Below, one piece after another: positions 48,367 through 58,473 of a stretch of DNA of 64,000 bases; positions within the stretch are counted from its first letter, which is position 1, and each line of letters opens with the position of its first letter. Both the position numbers and the translations under genes were made by a program. The stretch is from positions 1 to 64,000 of the forward strand of contig RPGQ01000029.1 of NCBI GenBank assembly GCA_004193595.1, written 5' to 3'. Below the pieces are notes generated by a model, which saw nothing but the letters and a program-made list of their open reading frames with translations, was not told the origin of the DNA and made no database searches. Source of the stretch: Desulfobacteraceae bacterium Eth-SRB2 (GTDB lineage Bacteria > Desulfobacterota > Desulfobacteria > Desulfobacterales > UBA11574).

Positions 48367-49020
48367 TCACGCCGCGATGCGCAGTAGCACGGCTACAAGA
48401 GAATTAACAACGGATTTGCGTGGTACAGGGCAAAGTATACTAAAATTATCATCCAATGCCGCTTTGGCGATCAATCTTCGAACATCGGAAAAGGCAAAAT
48501 GGTTCCGACCTTTAACAACGTGTCGTCGACTCGGAATTTTCTCGAGTAGACTTGCGTAAATCCAAGCAAGTGAAGTTGCCATCATACAAAAGTGCAGATG
48601 GTTCATAACGGCGTTAGGGTGTCTGGTCTGTGTGGCCGCGCTGCCAATATCTCTTTTGAGTTCTTTGAAAGCCGCTTCAATCTTCCATCTGGCTCCGTAG
48701 TATTCGACAATTTCTTGAACAGAAAGGGTCAGGTCAGTAGAAAAAAGTGCAACCCACCGGGTCTTGCGATAGACCCACACGACTTTGACCGCACACTTGA
48801 GCGTTTTGAGCATCACGACACGGTCATAGGCTACAACGGTCCTGGTGCGGCCATAAAGATTGACGCTGTATTCATTTGCCAGGTGCTTGTATTTCACGGC
48901 CAGTGATGATGCGTTCCCAAGTTTTTTACCATATTTTCTGGGACGCCCGGGACCGCTTTTGGTACGAGAACCAGGCAGATCGAAAACGTTATTGTTTGAT
49001 CTCAGTCGGGATATCATATG
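48367..49020 (-). pseudogene. IS4-superfamily transposase, C-terminal part (inverted copy)
   Basis: The minus-strand protein reads SRLRSNNNVFDLPGSRTKSG, PRKYGKKLGN, then YYGARWKIEAAFKELKRDIG and PRKSVVNSLVAVLLRIAA, in one frame. It is therefore better preserved than the C-terminus of the left copy. It lacks the N-terminal half: at ~49,020 the sequence changes to a dnaA-like gene on the opposite strand. Confidence 0.8.
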
Positions 49021-49694
49021 CGCACCAGGTCGAGCTTGCATTAACCCTTGATACGCTGTTTGAAGCTGATAAGAAAATAATCTTTTCCAGTTGTTATCTT
49101 CCGGCAGACATCCCGGAACTCGATGATAAATTGAGATCACGTCTCTCATGCGGTCTCATTTCAAACATTGATCCGCCGGATTTCAAGACAAGGGTCAGAA
49201 TACTGAAAAAAAAGTCAAAGCTTAACGGATGTAAAATTCCAGAAACCATTATCCACTACTTAGCCAGTGAACTTACAGAGGATGTGAGACAGCTTGAAAG
49301 CGGCCTTATCGGAGTTACTGCCAAATCACTTCTTTTGGGGGAACCCATTGACTTTAAGCTTGCAGAAAGTGTCACCAAGAATATCATACGCCGACGGAAA
49401 AATATTACAATAGATGTTATTAAAAAGATGATTTGTAAAGATTACGAAATTTCCATTACTGATATTGTTTCAAGTTCCCGCAAAAAATCTATTGTTCGAC
49501 CCAGGCAGATTGCGATTTACCTGTCGCGAAGATATACGGATACTTCCCTCCAGGCAATTGGGAGAAGCTTCAACAGATATCATGCCACAGCTCTTCATTC
49601 CATCGGTGCCATTGAACGGGAATTAAAAGGAAATGGCCCTTTGCAGAAACAGGTGGATTTTTTTTGCAAAAAACTCGAGTCAGGAAAATTTTGA
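49021..49694 (+). pseudogene. DnaA C-terminal fragment (AAA+ lid and domain IV)
   Basis: After the junction the plus strand reads HQVELALTLDTLFEADKKII, then FSSCYLPADIPELDDKLRSRL (box VI/arginine-finger region), a lid helix, and domain IV with RPRQIAIYLSRRYTDTSLQAIG and NRYHATALHSIGAIE (DnaA-box-binding HTH and signature). The Walker A/B half and domains I-II are absent. It is convergent with fetB. It may be the 3' end of a real dnaA or a DnaA-like paralogue, cut by the junction. Confidence 0.85.
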
Positions 49695-49793
49695 TTTCTA
49701 CTGCCTTTCACCCGTTTCATGTTCAGCGTTTTGTTGAGTCGAATAACTTCTTCACATTTATTACAAACTTTTGCTCTTGGGGTTTGGCCAATA

Positions 49794-51472
49794 GTAAGCT
49801 CTGATTGTTTTCAGAGGAAATGCTTAACGGTTAGCGCAAACTCTTTAAAATATTTGCCAGATTATGCTGCTTTTTTTACTTCTGAATCGACAATATTGAT
49901 ATTTGAATACGATTTCAAAGATAATGGTTTGCCAGTTCTTATGTAATGCTTCAAACTTTCCTTCCAGGTATTTGGGAAAGGAAAAACCGCGCAACACAGA
50001 TTACATAAATTGAAGCAAAACGCATATGCTTCGGCCCCTTCAGCAGATACACTACCGCCTGATATCTTACGCTTAAGGACCCCTATTCGAATTAAATACT
50101 CGGCATAATTATTGTGAAAGGGAACCCCGGGATGCTCTACAAATGTTAATATCCTCGGTTGCTGTCTTTTAACCTTTTTGATGATATCTTGTAAAACATT
50201 GTCCGGATTTGGCCATTCCAATAAATTAGCCAATCGTTTCTTTAACCTCTTCAGGCGCCTTTGAAATACAACTTCGCCTAATTCATCACAATTTTTCTGA
50301 AGACGTTCACCATCTCGAATTATACGCCTAAACTTAACATAAAACTTCACAATATCTGTAAGATGGGGAAAGGCATCACGAAACTTGCGTATTTTCCGCA
50401 ATAAATGCGATAAACAACTCTGTTGTTCGCATAGTAGATATAAATACGCACTCCACCCGTTTACCACCAACACTCCAAAGAATATTTCCCCAAGTACCCG
50501 GCGGACAACATCTGAACCCCTGGTTTTATCTACAGTAAAATAAGCAGTATCCGGGGTGCCAAATACCCAAAGCCACCAGCTTCGGCCTCTAACACGCCAG
50601 CCAGTCTCATCGGCACTGAGTACAGAGCCATTGTTTATGTCATTAAGAATTTCGCCATGCACAGCCCTCAGTATCCCAGCGACTCTGATAACATGGCGGG
50701 AAAGACCGGATGTCGATATTTTTAACTGAAAAAGCGTTGCCAGATATTCTCTGATCTTGGTATGCGGCAAACACAAGGCTATCCAAAGATAACACAATAA
50801 TACCGTTGCGTTTAAACCAATATCCGCCTTAAGGCAGTATAAATCAGACTTGGCTGTAATTACTTCTTGGCACTCATCACAATACTTTTTTTTTTTCTTG
50901 TTTTACCAAGCGTCTTCTTCAGGCAGATCAGGTATATCTTCAATAATTCGCTCATTGTAGCTTTCAAGAGGGGCTTTGTCGCTCAAGTCTTTTCCACATA
51001 AATCACATTTTTCAACCGTAGCCGTCTCTGTTCCGTTTGGCTCTTTATTTTTGGGACAATTGCCCGCTCCCTTGCGGGGCTTTCGCCTTTTGCGTTTCTT
51101 TGCTTTTTTATCTTTTCCCTTTGGAGCAGCCTTTCTCCCATTCTGCCTGCTTGATGAAGGCTTATTGACTTGTTTATTGGTGGCCTGAATCTTTTCCGCA
51201 AAACTTTGCTTGAGTTTAGCATTATTTTCTTCCTTAAGTTTATTGGCTTGTGCTTCTAATTCCGCGTATCTTATTTTTAAACTTTCAAGCGCCTTTAAGC
51301 CTTGGCTTTTGGCCATTTTATCATAAAGTTTGATATGTCGCTAATAATATGCTTTTTGCTCATGGGCACCTTAATTTGTAAATTTTTACATTTTAAGGTA
51401 CCATATCTTTAAGAATGTGCTTTTTTTTTTTTTCAAGGGTACATATTTTTTCTGAAATCAGTTTGAACTTAC
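49794..51472 (-). mobile_element. IS66-family element (single-gene type) with 8-bp target duplication
   Basis: The ends gtaagctctgattgttttcag and (inverted) gtaagttcaaactgatttcag flank a 1,679-base element. The flanks are identical octamers GGCCAATA (49,786-49,793 and 51,473-51,480), the 8-base duplication expected for IS66. It encodes only the TnpC-like transposase and no tnpA/tnpB, like the ISBst12 subgroup. The insertion splits the 3' end of a fetB-type gene. Confidence 0.9.
49862..51316 (-). pseudogene. IS66 transposase (TnpC type), frameshifted
   Basis: The N-terminal zinc-finger half (51,316-50,903) and catalytic half (50,797-49,862) are in different frames because of indels near 50,880-50,915, where the left copy is intact. 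The catalytic part shows LSADETGWRVRGRSWWLWVF (D), VVNGWSAYLYL (D) and VPFHNNYAEYLIRIGVLKRK (E in the NxAE box). It is probably a functional gene damaged by noise in this copy. Confidence 0.85.
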
Positions 51473-52010
51473 GGCCAATAAAAGAAAACAAGCCGATGAA
51501 ATACCCGCTGAACCAAATATCATGCACATGACCATAATTTGATACCTGACAGCTATAAGTGGGGAAATTCCTGATAAAATTTGTCCCGTCATCATGCCCG
51601 GGAGAGAAACAAGTCCTACTGCAAATAGTGAATTGGTAATAGGTATGAGAGAAGCCCTGAACGCAATACTGCGTGCCTCTTCATAATGAACATTTCTTGC
51701 AAGTTCTGCCTCTAATCTTTCTGCTGCAAGGCTTACGCTATTCATAGCATTTGCAAAAATCATCCCTGCAAGTGGAATCATATAACGAGGCCAATACCAT
51801 GGATGAAGATCCAGGACCCCTTGAGTGATTAGTAATAAAGCTATACCCCCTCCTACGGTTATGGATAACAGGGCTCTTTTATAAAACACTTTCCGTTTGG
51901 CCTTAATGCTATGAAGGGAGATCCAGCTTGAGGCGGAAACCATAACAGCCAGGATCAGGATGACAATCCAAGGGCTATTAGATTCAAATATGTAATTTCG
52001 AAAAGTTGTA
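51473..52010 (-). pseudogene. fetB: FetB/UPF0014-type ABC permease, interrupted by IS66
   Basis: The minus-strand frame SPWIVILILAVMVSASSWIS, then LAGMIFANAMNSVSLAAERL, PGMMTGQILSGISPLIAVRY and IFGSAGISSACFLLLA matches the iron-export permease family UPF0014. IS66 enters just before the C-terminus; across it the frame continues at 49,785-49,700 as KPQEQKFVINVKKLFDSTKR and a stop. The N-terminus is cut near 52,010 at a join to the small-protein region. No fetA ATPase was seen. Confidence 0.85.
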
Positions 52011-52054
52011 GATTTTCAAAAACGTTAAATGACTTGGAGAGTTAGGAGGAAATT

Positions 52055-52243
52055 ATGAATAAAAAGGTCGGCCCCCGTAAAGACAAACCTGATCCTGAAC
52101 GTATGGCGATTCTGCGCACTCTACCCTTTGAAATCAAACAAAAGATCACTGGAGAGGAGGCTCAAGCATTTCTTTATAAAGAAGAATTGCCTGATTCTCT
52201 GATGGAAAAATTGAAAGATTACATGGTTATTGAAGATAAATAA
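52055..52243 (+). CDS. Small 62-aa conserved-looking protein
   Basis: ATG 52,055 follows TTAGGAGGAAATT, an excellent ribosome site. The protein is MNKKVGPRKDKPDPERMAIL, then LPFEIKQKITGEEAQAFLYK, with an acidic C-terminus (DYMVIEDK). It is hydrophilic with no signal or metal motif. Its preceding ribosome site is also preserved in the degraded copy at 41,257-41,448. Function is unknown. Confidence 0.7.
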   Translation: MNKKVGPRKDKPDPERMAILRTLPFEIKQKITGEEAQAFLYKEELPDSLMEKLKDYMVIEDK

Positions 52244-52398
52244 TTCATTAAAAACTCACGACCCAATTGCATGCCTTTTGCCAATAATAAGTTTGGAATA
52301 AAGGAGAAGTAAAAAAATAAAAAGGATAATAGGATCGGCCTGTAACGGTTGGGTCAAAAGCGGCGTGATCCGGGCAACCGCCCTATGAAATAGTGTCC

Positions 52399-53685
52399 AT
52401 GAATATTATATTCGCAATTATTGTTCTGAGTGCTTTCTTATTTGCCGGCTGGCATCAAATTTTCTTTATTCCTGTGAAAGGTGGCCCTTCACCCATGGAG
52501 GTACTCTCCAAGGCCATGATCGAATCGGCCACCGGAGCCGTGGAACTGGCCATCGGTCTGGTGGGCGTGATGGCACTTTTCCTGGGGCTGATGAAAGTGG
52601 CCGAAGCCGGCGGGTTGCTCACCATTTTAGCGCGCCTGATTCGTCCCTTGATGGTAAAGCTGTTTCCTGATGTGCCGGCTGATCATCCGGCCATGGGCGC
52701 CATGATCCTGAATCTTGCGGCCAACATGCTGGGGCTGGGCAATGCCGCCACCCCCTTCGGTATCCGGGCCATGCAGGAGCTTGACAAGCTTAACCCCCAA
52801 CAGGGTACGGCCACCAACGCAATGGCCCTGTTTCTGGCCATCAACACCTCCAGTGTGACCCTCCTGCCCACCGGTGTCATCGCCCTGCGGGCAGCGGCGG
52901 GTTCGTCAGATCCGGCCGCAATTTTGCCCACGACCTTGTTTGCCACAATCGGATCGACCACTGTTGCCGTAATTGCGGCCAAACTGTATCAACGATTGTC
53001 GCCGCTCACGGTTGATGACAGCGCTGTTTTACAGCAGGCGCCTTCAAATAATGGGGAGAAAACGCCTCTAAAAGACGATGAACAAGGATATCCTTTATGG
53101 GTCAGCCTTGGAGCCCTGACAGCCCTGGTTGCATTTATACCCGTTGCCGTGTTTTACGGAAGGTCCGTTTCACCGTGGATCATACCTTCCCTTATGGTCG
53201 GATTTTTGGGTTTCGGCCTGGTGCGCCGCGTGCGCGTCTATGAAGTGTTTGTTGAAGGTGACAAGGACGGGTTCCGGGTAGCCATTCGAATCATCCCATA
53301 CCTGGTGGCCATACTGGTGGCTGTGGATATGCTGCGGGCAAGCGGTGTTATGCATGCCGTGGTTGGTGCGATAGGCGGCATTACCGGGCGTTTCGGTCTG
53401 CCGGCAGAGGCCCTTCCCATGGCGTTAATGAGACCGCTTTCCGGATTCGGGGCATACGGCATCTTAGCTTCCATCATCAACGATCCGGCCATCGGACCCG
53501 ATAGTTATACCGGGTATCTGGTTTCAACGCTGCAGGGGTCCACCGAAACGACCTTTTATGTGTTGGCTGTTTATTTCGGTGCCGTACAGGTCCGTCGTAT
53601 CCGCCATTCACTTGCAACAGCATTAACCGCCGATGCGTCCGGTCTGATTTTTGCGGTCCTGGCCTGTTCGTTTTTTCTCGGATAG
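52399..53685 (+). CDS. Nucleoside-recognition (Gate) membrane protein, SpmA/SpmB fusion type
   Basis: This 428-aa multi-pass protein has an N-terminal SpmA-like Gate domain (AIGLVGVMALFLGLMKVAEA, then NMLGLGNAATPFGIRAM and INTSSVTLLPTGVIALRA) and a C-terminal SpmB-like Gate domain (IIPYLVAILVAVDMLRASGV, then ALMRPLSGFGAYGI and GSTETTFYVLAVYFG). Such fusions occur widely in non-sporulating bacteria, so a sporulation role is not implied; transport or export of a nucleoside-like solute is presumed. I prefer ATG 52,399 to the GTG two codons earlier. The middle is mirrored in degraded form at 40,244-40,866. Confidence 0.88.
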   Translation: MNIIFAIIVLSAFLFAGWHQIFFIPVKGGPSPMEVLSKAMIESATGAVELAIGLVGVMALFLGLMKVAEAGGLLTILARLIRPLMVKLFPDVPADHPAMGAMILNLAANMLGLGNAATPFGIRAMQELDKLNPQQGTATNAMALFLAINTSSVTLLPTGVIALRAAAGSSDPAAILPTTLFATIGSTTVAVIAAKLYQRLSPLTVDDSAVLQQAPSNNGEKTPLKDDEQGYPLWVSLGALTALVAFIPVAVFYGRSVSPWIIPSLMVGFLGFGLVRRVRVYEVFVEGDKDGFRVAIRIIPYLVAILVAVDMLRASGVMHAVVGAIGGITGRFGLPAEALPMALMRPLSGFGAYGILASIINDPAIGPDSYTGYLVSTLQGSTETTFYVLAVYFGAVQVRRIRHSLATALTADASGLIFAVLACSFFLG

Positions 53686-53718
53686 AAACGACTCTGCTTT
53701 ATTGATGCAGATTTTAGG

Positions 53719-54471
53719 TTATACATTACTTTCCGCCAATAGTCGTTGAATATTCAATCCACAAATAATTTCCTTTTGTTCCCGAGGGATCTGAAGATGC
53801 ATAATTTTTTGCAGCTCTCGCTTTGGATCTCCAAAGGGAAAGTCAGAACCGAAAATTATTCTGTCAATACCATACGCATGGATATAATCCGTTATTTCAC
53901 TAACAGAAGCCAGCGCCGTATCCGCATATACATTGGGCCGTGCCCACAACCCGTGCCTTTTTATGGCGCCGTACCCCCCGTTCAACATGCCCATGTGAGG
54001 AATAATTACCGTAACATCTTTGGCGATCTGTTCTATAAACCGAACGGTGTTGTCCAATTCTTCCTCCAACACCACCGGCATATTCCTGCTTCTGATCTCA
54101 TCAACGGCCTCTCGGCATCGCGGACTGTCATAATGATAAACCGGCTCATCTGAATGCCGGTGCCATTTTATCCCTTTGTGATGTGATGTGAGCTGGTCAA
54201 CAGCGAAATCGTTCCAGATGAAAAAATAAGGAACAACCGTTAAATCGGTTGTCCCGATATCAAGGAGGTATTCATTGGCGGCTTTCCGCCGGTTTTTCCA
54301 TTGGGCGGAGTCGGCAAAATTTATATCATACCGGTCATATATTTCCATAACCGGCGGAAACATCACGGCCTGCTTGATTCCGCTGCCGCTGATAACTGAA
54401 AAATAGTCATCATAGGATTGCGGCGGAAACTTGTCCTGAATTCCGCAATGGACATGGGCGTCAATGATCAT
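53719..54471 (-). CDS. Amidohydrolase (TIM-barrel metal-dependent hydrolase, amidohydro-rel type)
   Basis: This 250-aa protein starts MIIDAHVHCGIQDKFPP (DxHxH metal motif) and continues with KGIKWHRHSD, VTVIIPHMGMLNGGYG (His) and DRIIFGSDFPFGDPKREL (C-terminal catalytic Asp). This matches small Amidohydro_2 hydrolases. It is convergent with the SpmA/B gene, ending 34 bases apart. The gene is intact. Decarboxylase or hydrolase activity on a small carboxylate or amide is possible; the substrate is unknown. Confidence 0.85.
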   Translation of the reverse strand: MIIDAHVHCGIQDKFPPQSYDDYFSVISGSGIKQAVMFPPVMEIYDRYDINFADSAQWKNRRKAANEYLLDIGTTDLTVVPYFFIWNDFAVDQLTSHHKGIKWHRHSDEPVYHYDSPRCREAVDEIRSRNMPVVLEEELDNTVRFIEQIAKDVTVIIPHMGMLNGGYGAIKRHGLWARPNVYADTALASVSEITDYIHAYGIDRIIFGSDFPFGDPKRELQKIMHLQIPREQKEIICGLNIQRLLAESNV

Positions 54472-54493
54472 GGGTTTGAACCTCTCAAGCTTT

Positions 54494-54616
54494 TTACAAA
54501 GGATTTATTTTAATCCCGCTTATTAAAATGACAACATGATCCTGGCTATGGGTTGTCAGCACAATGTTGGCTTCACTTTTTCCGGCCAGGTCGGGGTATG
54601 TGCTCCTTAAATTGCC
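54494..54616 (-). pseudogene. C-terminal remnant of an unknown gene cut by IS200
   Basis: The minus-strand frame RSTYPDLAGKSEANIVLTTH, then SQDHVVILISGIKINPL and a stop, ends 22 bases before the amidohydrolase start and would be its operon neighbour. It is cut at 54,617 by the IS200 element. Family not recognised. Confidence 0.55.
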
Positions 54617-55106
54617 AAAATCACCGACCTCCTGCATAGCAGGAGGTATGATGAAACCCCCTCGAAGGGGGCATTGTGTTAGGAAAGCCCCTAAAGGGGC
54701 TATTAAAAATTTGATATTCTAATGTTTTTTATTTTGATCTCTTATATATTTCATTATGGTTTCCTCATCGAGACCCACTGTACTGGCACAATAACCCTTT
54801 GCCCAAAAACTTAATCCTGTCATTTTCTTGGAACCAAGTAGCTCTCGATGTATCCTTATGGCACTTTTGCCCTTGATAAACCCAACTGTATTCGACACAC
54901 TGAACTTCGAAGGTATGCTCAAGCAAATATGAACGTGATCTTTCATAGCGTGCCCTTCGTGTAGGTCCAAGCCCCTTTGGCGGCACAAATCTCTTATAAT
55001 ATCCCCTATTTTTCTTCTCAACTTCCCATATATGGTTTGATGCCTGTACTTCGTTACAAATACAATATGATATTTACATTATGTGTAGCAGAATTTTATG
55101 TTGAGT
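54617..55106 (-). mobile_element. IS200/IS605-type element, 5'-truncated (copy 1)
   Basis: The Y1 transposase frame (54,719-55,068) reads KYHIVFVTKYRHQTIYGKLR then RRKIGDIIRDLCRQRGLDLH (HUH-like HxH region AMKDHVHICLSI) and ends IRDQNKKH. The start codon and first ~15 residues are missing at a cacataatg join. Three hairpins follow the gene: cccctaaagggg, ccccctcgaaggggg and cctcctgcatagcaggagg, the right-end structures of IS200. An inverted, apparently identical copy is at 58,474-58,985. Confidence 0.85.
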
Positions 55107-55109
55107 GAA

Positions 55110-55353
55110 ACAGAAACTTCGTTGCTATTCCGCGATTGATACTTTGATTTGCTGCACATAACATTCAATAATTAGCCTCTATGGTGGCAATGATTGTCAC
55201 CTGTAATAAAAGGAGGCTTATTATGAACTCGATCCTTGTTTCAAAGTTAAAATGTTTTAAAAGGGTTAGCTCACTTATTGCAAGTGCTGCCAAGCATTTG
55301 GAAAGCTTGGGCTACAGACAAGGAACTATTGGAAACCATGCTTATCCGGTTGA
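55110..55353 (+). other. Duplicate of the RIT-flanking segment with the RitA start
   Basis: This is a near-exact inverted copy of 28,131-28,370. It includes AAAGGAGG and ATG 55,223 with the RitA N-terminus (MNSILVSKLKCFKRVSSLIA, then AAKHLESLGYRQGTIGN), and ends with 18 bases of the MITE-like terminal repeat (55,336-55,353). Immediately after, the sequence becomes the inverted copy of the HD gene. Confidence 0.75.
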
Positions 55354-55530
55354 TTTTACAAAGAGGGACAAAACCTGGCGGGAGAACCATGTGACCAGCG
55401 GTCAGGTGATGCATAGAATGCAGCCGGTTTTAGATGGGACGCCCGTTTTAGGGGGTTTATTAAAATATTAATCGATGATGCGGTTCGGAAAGGATATTTG
55501 TGGGGAATAAAATTTGGGTGTCGCATACTG
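55354..55530 (+). pseudogene. Inverted copy of the HD gene 3' end
   Basis: It mirrors 38,001-38,150: TWRENHVTSGQVMHRMQPVL is readable, then a frameshift after LGG. The intergenic sequence to 55,740 mirrors 37,771-38,000. Confidence 0.8.
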
Positions 55531-55739
55531 AGGTAATATTGGGCCGGTCTCGGTGAAGTGTGTGCTGATTAACGTTTTTCGTACTCATGGATGTTTCATC
55601 AGGCTCTCCAATAGAAGTTCTGTTGTATTAAATGGTGATGAATGCTGGCTCCATAATTTATTGAGAGGTTACGTTTCCCCAATGAACGATTTGACATTAA
55701 ACAATATTTGAAATTATGGTTTTAACAAAAATGACGGGA

Positions 55740-57510
55740 TCAAAACGGCGAAGACCGGAATCAGCAATTGATCCATGACGATGACGCAAGTATATTGAGG
55801 AATGCCCAGCTTGAGATAATCACTGAAGCGATAATTACCCGGACCGTAGACCAGCAGGTTGGTCTGGTAGCCGATCGGAAACAAAACAGGCGCTGGCGCA
55901 AAACATACAGCAACGATGAACAGTTTGGGATTTACGTTTTAATGCAAGTGCCGTGGCGATGGCGATGGGCAGAATCAGGACTGCCGTGGCGTTATTACTG
56001 AGGATTTGGGTGCTGATACTGGTCAGCAATATATTTTCCGACCAATACCACACCCGGGGAGGTGTTTTTGAACGGACTTAGAAACCATTCGGCATAGAGT
56101 TGGGTGGCGCCCGTTTTCCATGGCCGCACCTAAAACAATAGTGCCGACAATCAACAGCAAAATATCTCCACGAATAGCGCGGTAGGCATCCCTCAAATTA
56201 GAGACATCCCGTCAGGACCATGAGCAAGACACCTGCCAAAGCACAGACCGTGATGTCGCCAGTCCACTGCTGGCTGCGGCAATCAGGCCAGTAAAGATCA
56301 AATTGCCCAGCGAGCCTTGCGTTTGTGAATGATTTCACCATTGATGCATCTTCAATGATGATGGAAATCGGCTCCCCTTTGGATTTGTTGCAGCTTGTCG
56401 ATGGAGCAGCGAACCAGAACGATATCGCCGACCATGAGTCTGACCGAGTGAATTTTTGAATAGCCGAATAATGTAGACTTCTCCCGCTTGATGGCTATGA
56501 TATGGGCGTTGGGGTCTCCTGAAGATGGGTGTCGAGGAGTCTTTCGCCGATAAAGGAAGACTGGGGAGGGATAATCAGTTCTACAATCAAAGGTGTTCTG
56601 ATCCGATGCGGAAGTTGGTGCTCGTCGGCGTAAGGGCAGTTCGGCCACCGTGTCGTTCAGAATGGCGATCAGATCTGGCCGATCCTTGACGAGCATAAGG
56701 TCGTGCGGAGCGATGGGCGAAGAGAATCATCTGAAGAGGAATGATACGGGGACCGCGCACGATTTCAAAAGGAACAGAGTCGGATATCGTTTCGCAGAAA
56801 TGGGCCGGAGTCTTGACCGACCAGAGGACTGTTTGGCGGAACGGACGTTCCGCCAGATAGCGTTTGTCCTCTCGGTCTTCCATCGCAGGTCGGTGTCGTA
56901 TGACCGGGCATCAATATGGGCGCAAAAAAAAATACAAAAAGTAGAAGACCGATCACGGCAATCGGGATACCAGAGAACCAGTTCGAAAATGCCGATACCA
57001 CCGTATCCTGCATTGTTGTTACACTCCAGGTCGCTTATGATGATGTTGGTGGACGTACCGATCAAAGTACAGATTGCCTGCCAGAATGGAGGCATAGGAG
57101 ACGGGGATGAAATTTGGATGGACTCAGATTGTATTCACAGCTGAGATTGAAGATGATGGGAATAAAAGGACCACCACGGGGGTATTGACTGATGGTACCA
57201 ATGCCATTACGATGATGAGAAGGGGTGACGATCGAAGGAAAGTCTCGGAGCTGCCCTTGGAATATTTGATTACTTTCTGCCCGATAAACCGACGGCCCGG
57301 TACGAATCATACCTTATTTGACCATCAGCATGACTGCGACGGTAATCACCGCAGGATTGGCAAAACCCAGAACCTGCAAGGGCGGTAGGATTCGATGTGA
57401 CCATGAGCACCACGATAATACCGATGGCCGTCACGTCGACCGGTATTCTTTGAATTGATCAACTAGATCAGGGGTGACGATAATATCCAGAGAGACACAA
57501 TCAAATGGAC
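55740..57510 (-). pseudogene. Shattered inverted copy of the SLC13/RCK_C permease gene
   Basis: It mirrors the whole 35,995-37,770 gene with dozens of short indels. Readable islands include LTSISTQILSNNATAVLILP, CTLIGTSTNIIISDL and VRLMVGDIVLVRCSIDKLQQ. No frame exceeds ~120 codons. Insertions and deletions far outnumber substitutions. Confidence 0.88.
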
Positions 57511-57639
57511 ATGACGGGTTTCTGATGGTTGTTCGAGTTTATTTCTTCCAACTATATAAATTTAATTTAAAACGCGTCCTTTAAAATCCCATCTGGCTTC
57601 TCATGCTATTCCGATTCAAAGTGAAAGGGCAAGTATAGG

Positions 57640-58473
57640 TATTTAAAGAAAAGTTTTTGGTGGATTGCTCTACTTCACCGCTAACTTATTATAGAAACCA
57701 AAGAGTGAAAGCACCTCATTTTTCAAATCTTGGAAGTGAAGCGCCTTAACCACTTTATTCTTGAGTGTGAATCAAAAGTTGGAAAATATTGAAGATGAAT
57801 TTCTTTCTCCTTAATTTTCTTCCATAATTTTTCAATGGGATTGTAATCTGGAGGAGAATAAGACTGACAGATCGTAAACGGTTAAGCGATAGCTTTCCTG
57901 TCAAAAAGTTTTTCATTGCCTTACTTACGTGTGATAGCTGGCCCCATCTTGTATAAGGATAATGTGTTTCCTGGTTTTGACCTTTTATAAAGTCAAAAAG
58001 CCTCGTACGATTCAAATTAAAACGACCTTTGTCATGTCCCTTACAAAAAACGGCCAGAAAAATGATCCCGGTGTTAAACCAAACACTTTATAGCTACGAG
58101 TTCGGGATGTTTTACGAACAACTGGTTTGTTGGGCACTTTACAGCCCCAAGTATAGGATAAAGAGCCCCATTGAAAGGTATTTCATCGCCCAAATAAAAT
58201 ATAGGCATTTTTTTTCTTCAGCAAGTTTATGATCTCGGGTATTTTCTTCTAAACACTTTTGCGTTTCTCAGGATCTTTATGATCAGCGACAGCTTAGCCT
58301 TCTGATATGAAAAGCCCATATTTTTAAGGAGCTGGGGAAATGTAATGTGTACGGAATATTGGACTCCAAATGCTCATAAGGATGCTGTATCATTGGGCTA
58401 CGCCGAAAAACGGCACCGGGGAAACCGGCCTTGCTTTGAGCACTGTGAATAATTTTATCAAGCTCTTTTTTTG
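57640..58473 (-). pseudogene. Degraded inverted copy of the IS630 transposase, 5' truncated
   Basis: It mirrors 35,030-35,860: islands encode FYNKLAVK at the C-terminus, VSKAMKNF and SPMIQH. The copy stops at the codons for KKELDKII, where the IS200 join begins (58,474), so the N-terminal HTH is absent. Confidence 0.85.

Noticed and set aside
52399-53685. Sporulation (spmA/spmB) function
   Set aside because: Nucleoside-recognition Gate proteins of this fused type are common in non-sporulating bacteria, and no other sporulation gene is present.
54640-54715. Rho-independent terminators after an ordinary gene
   Set aside because: The three GC-rich hairpins belong to the IS200 right end, duplicated at 58.88-58.97 kb.
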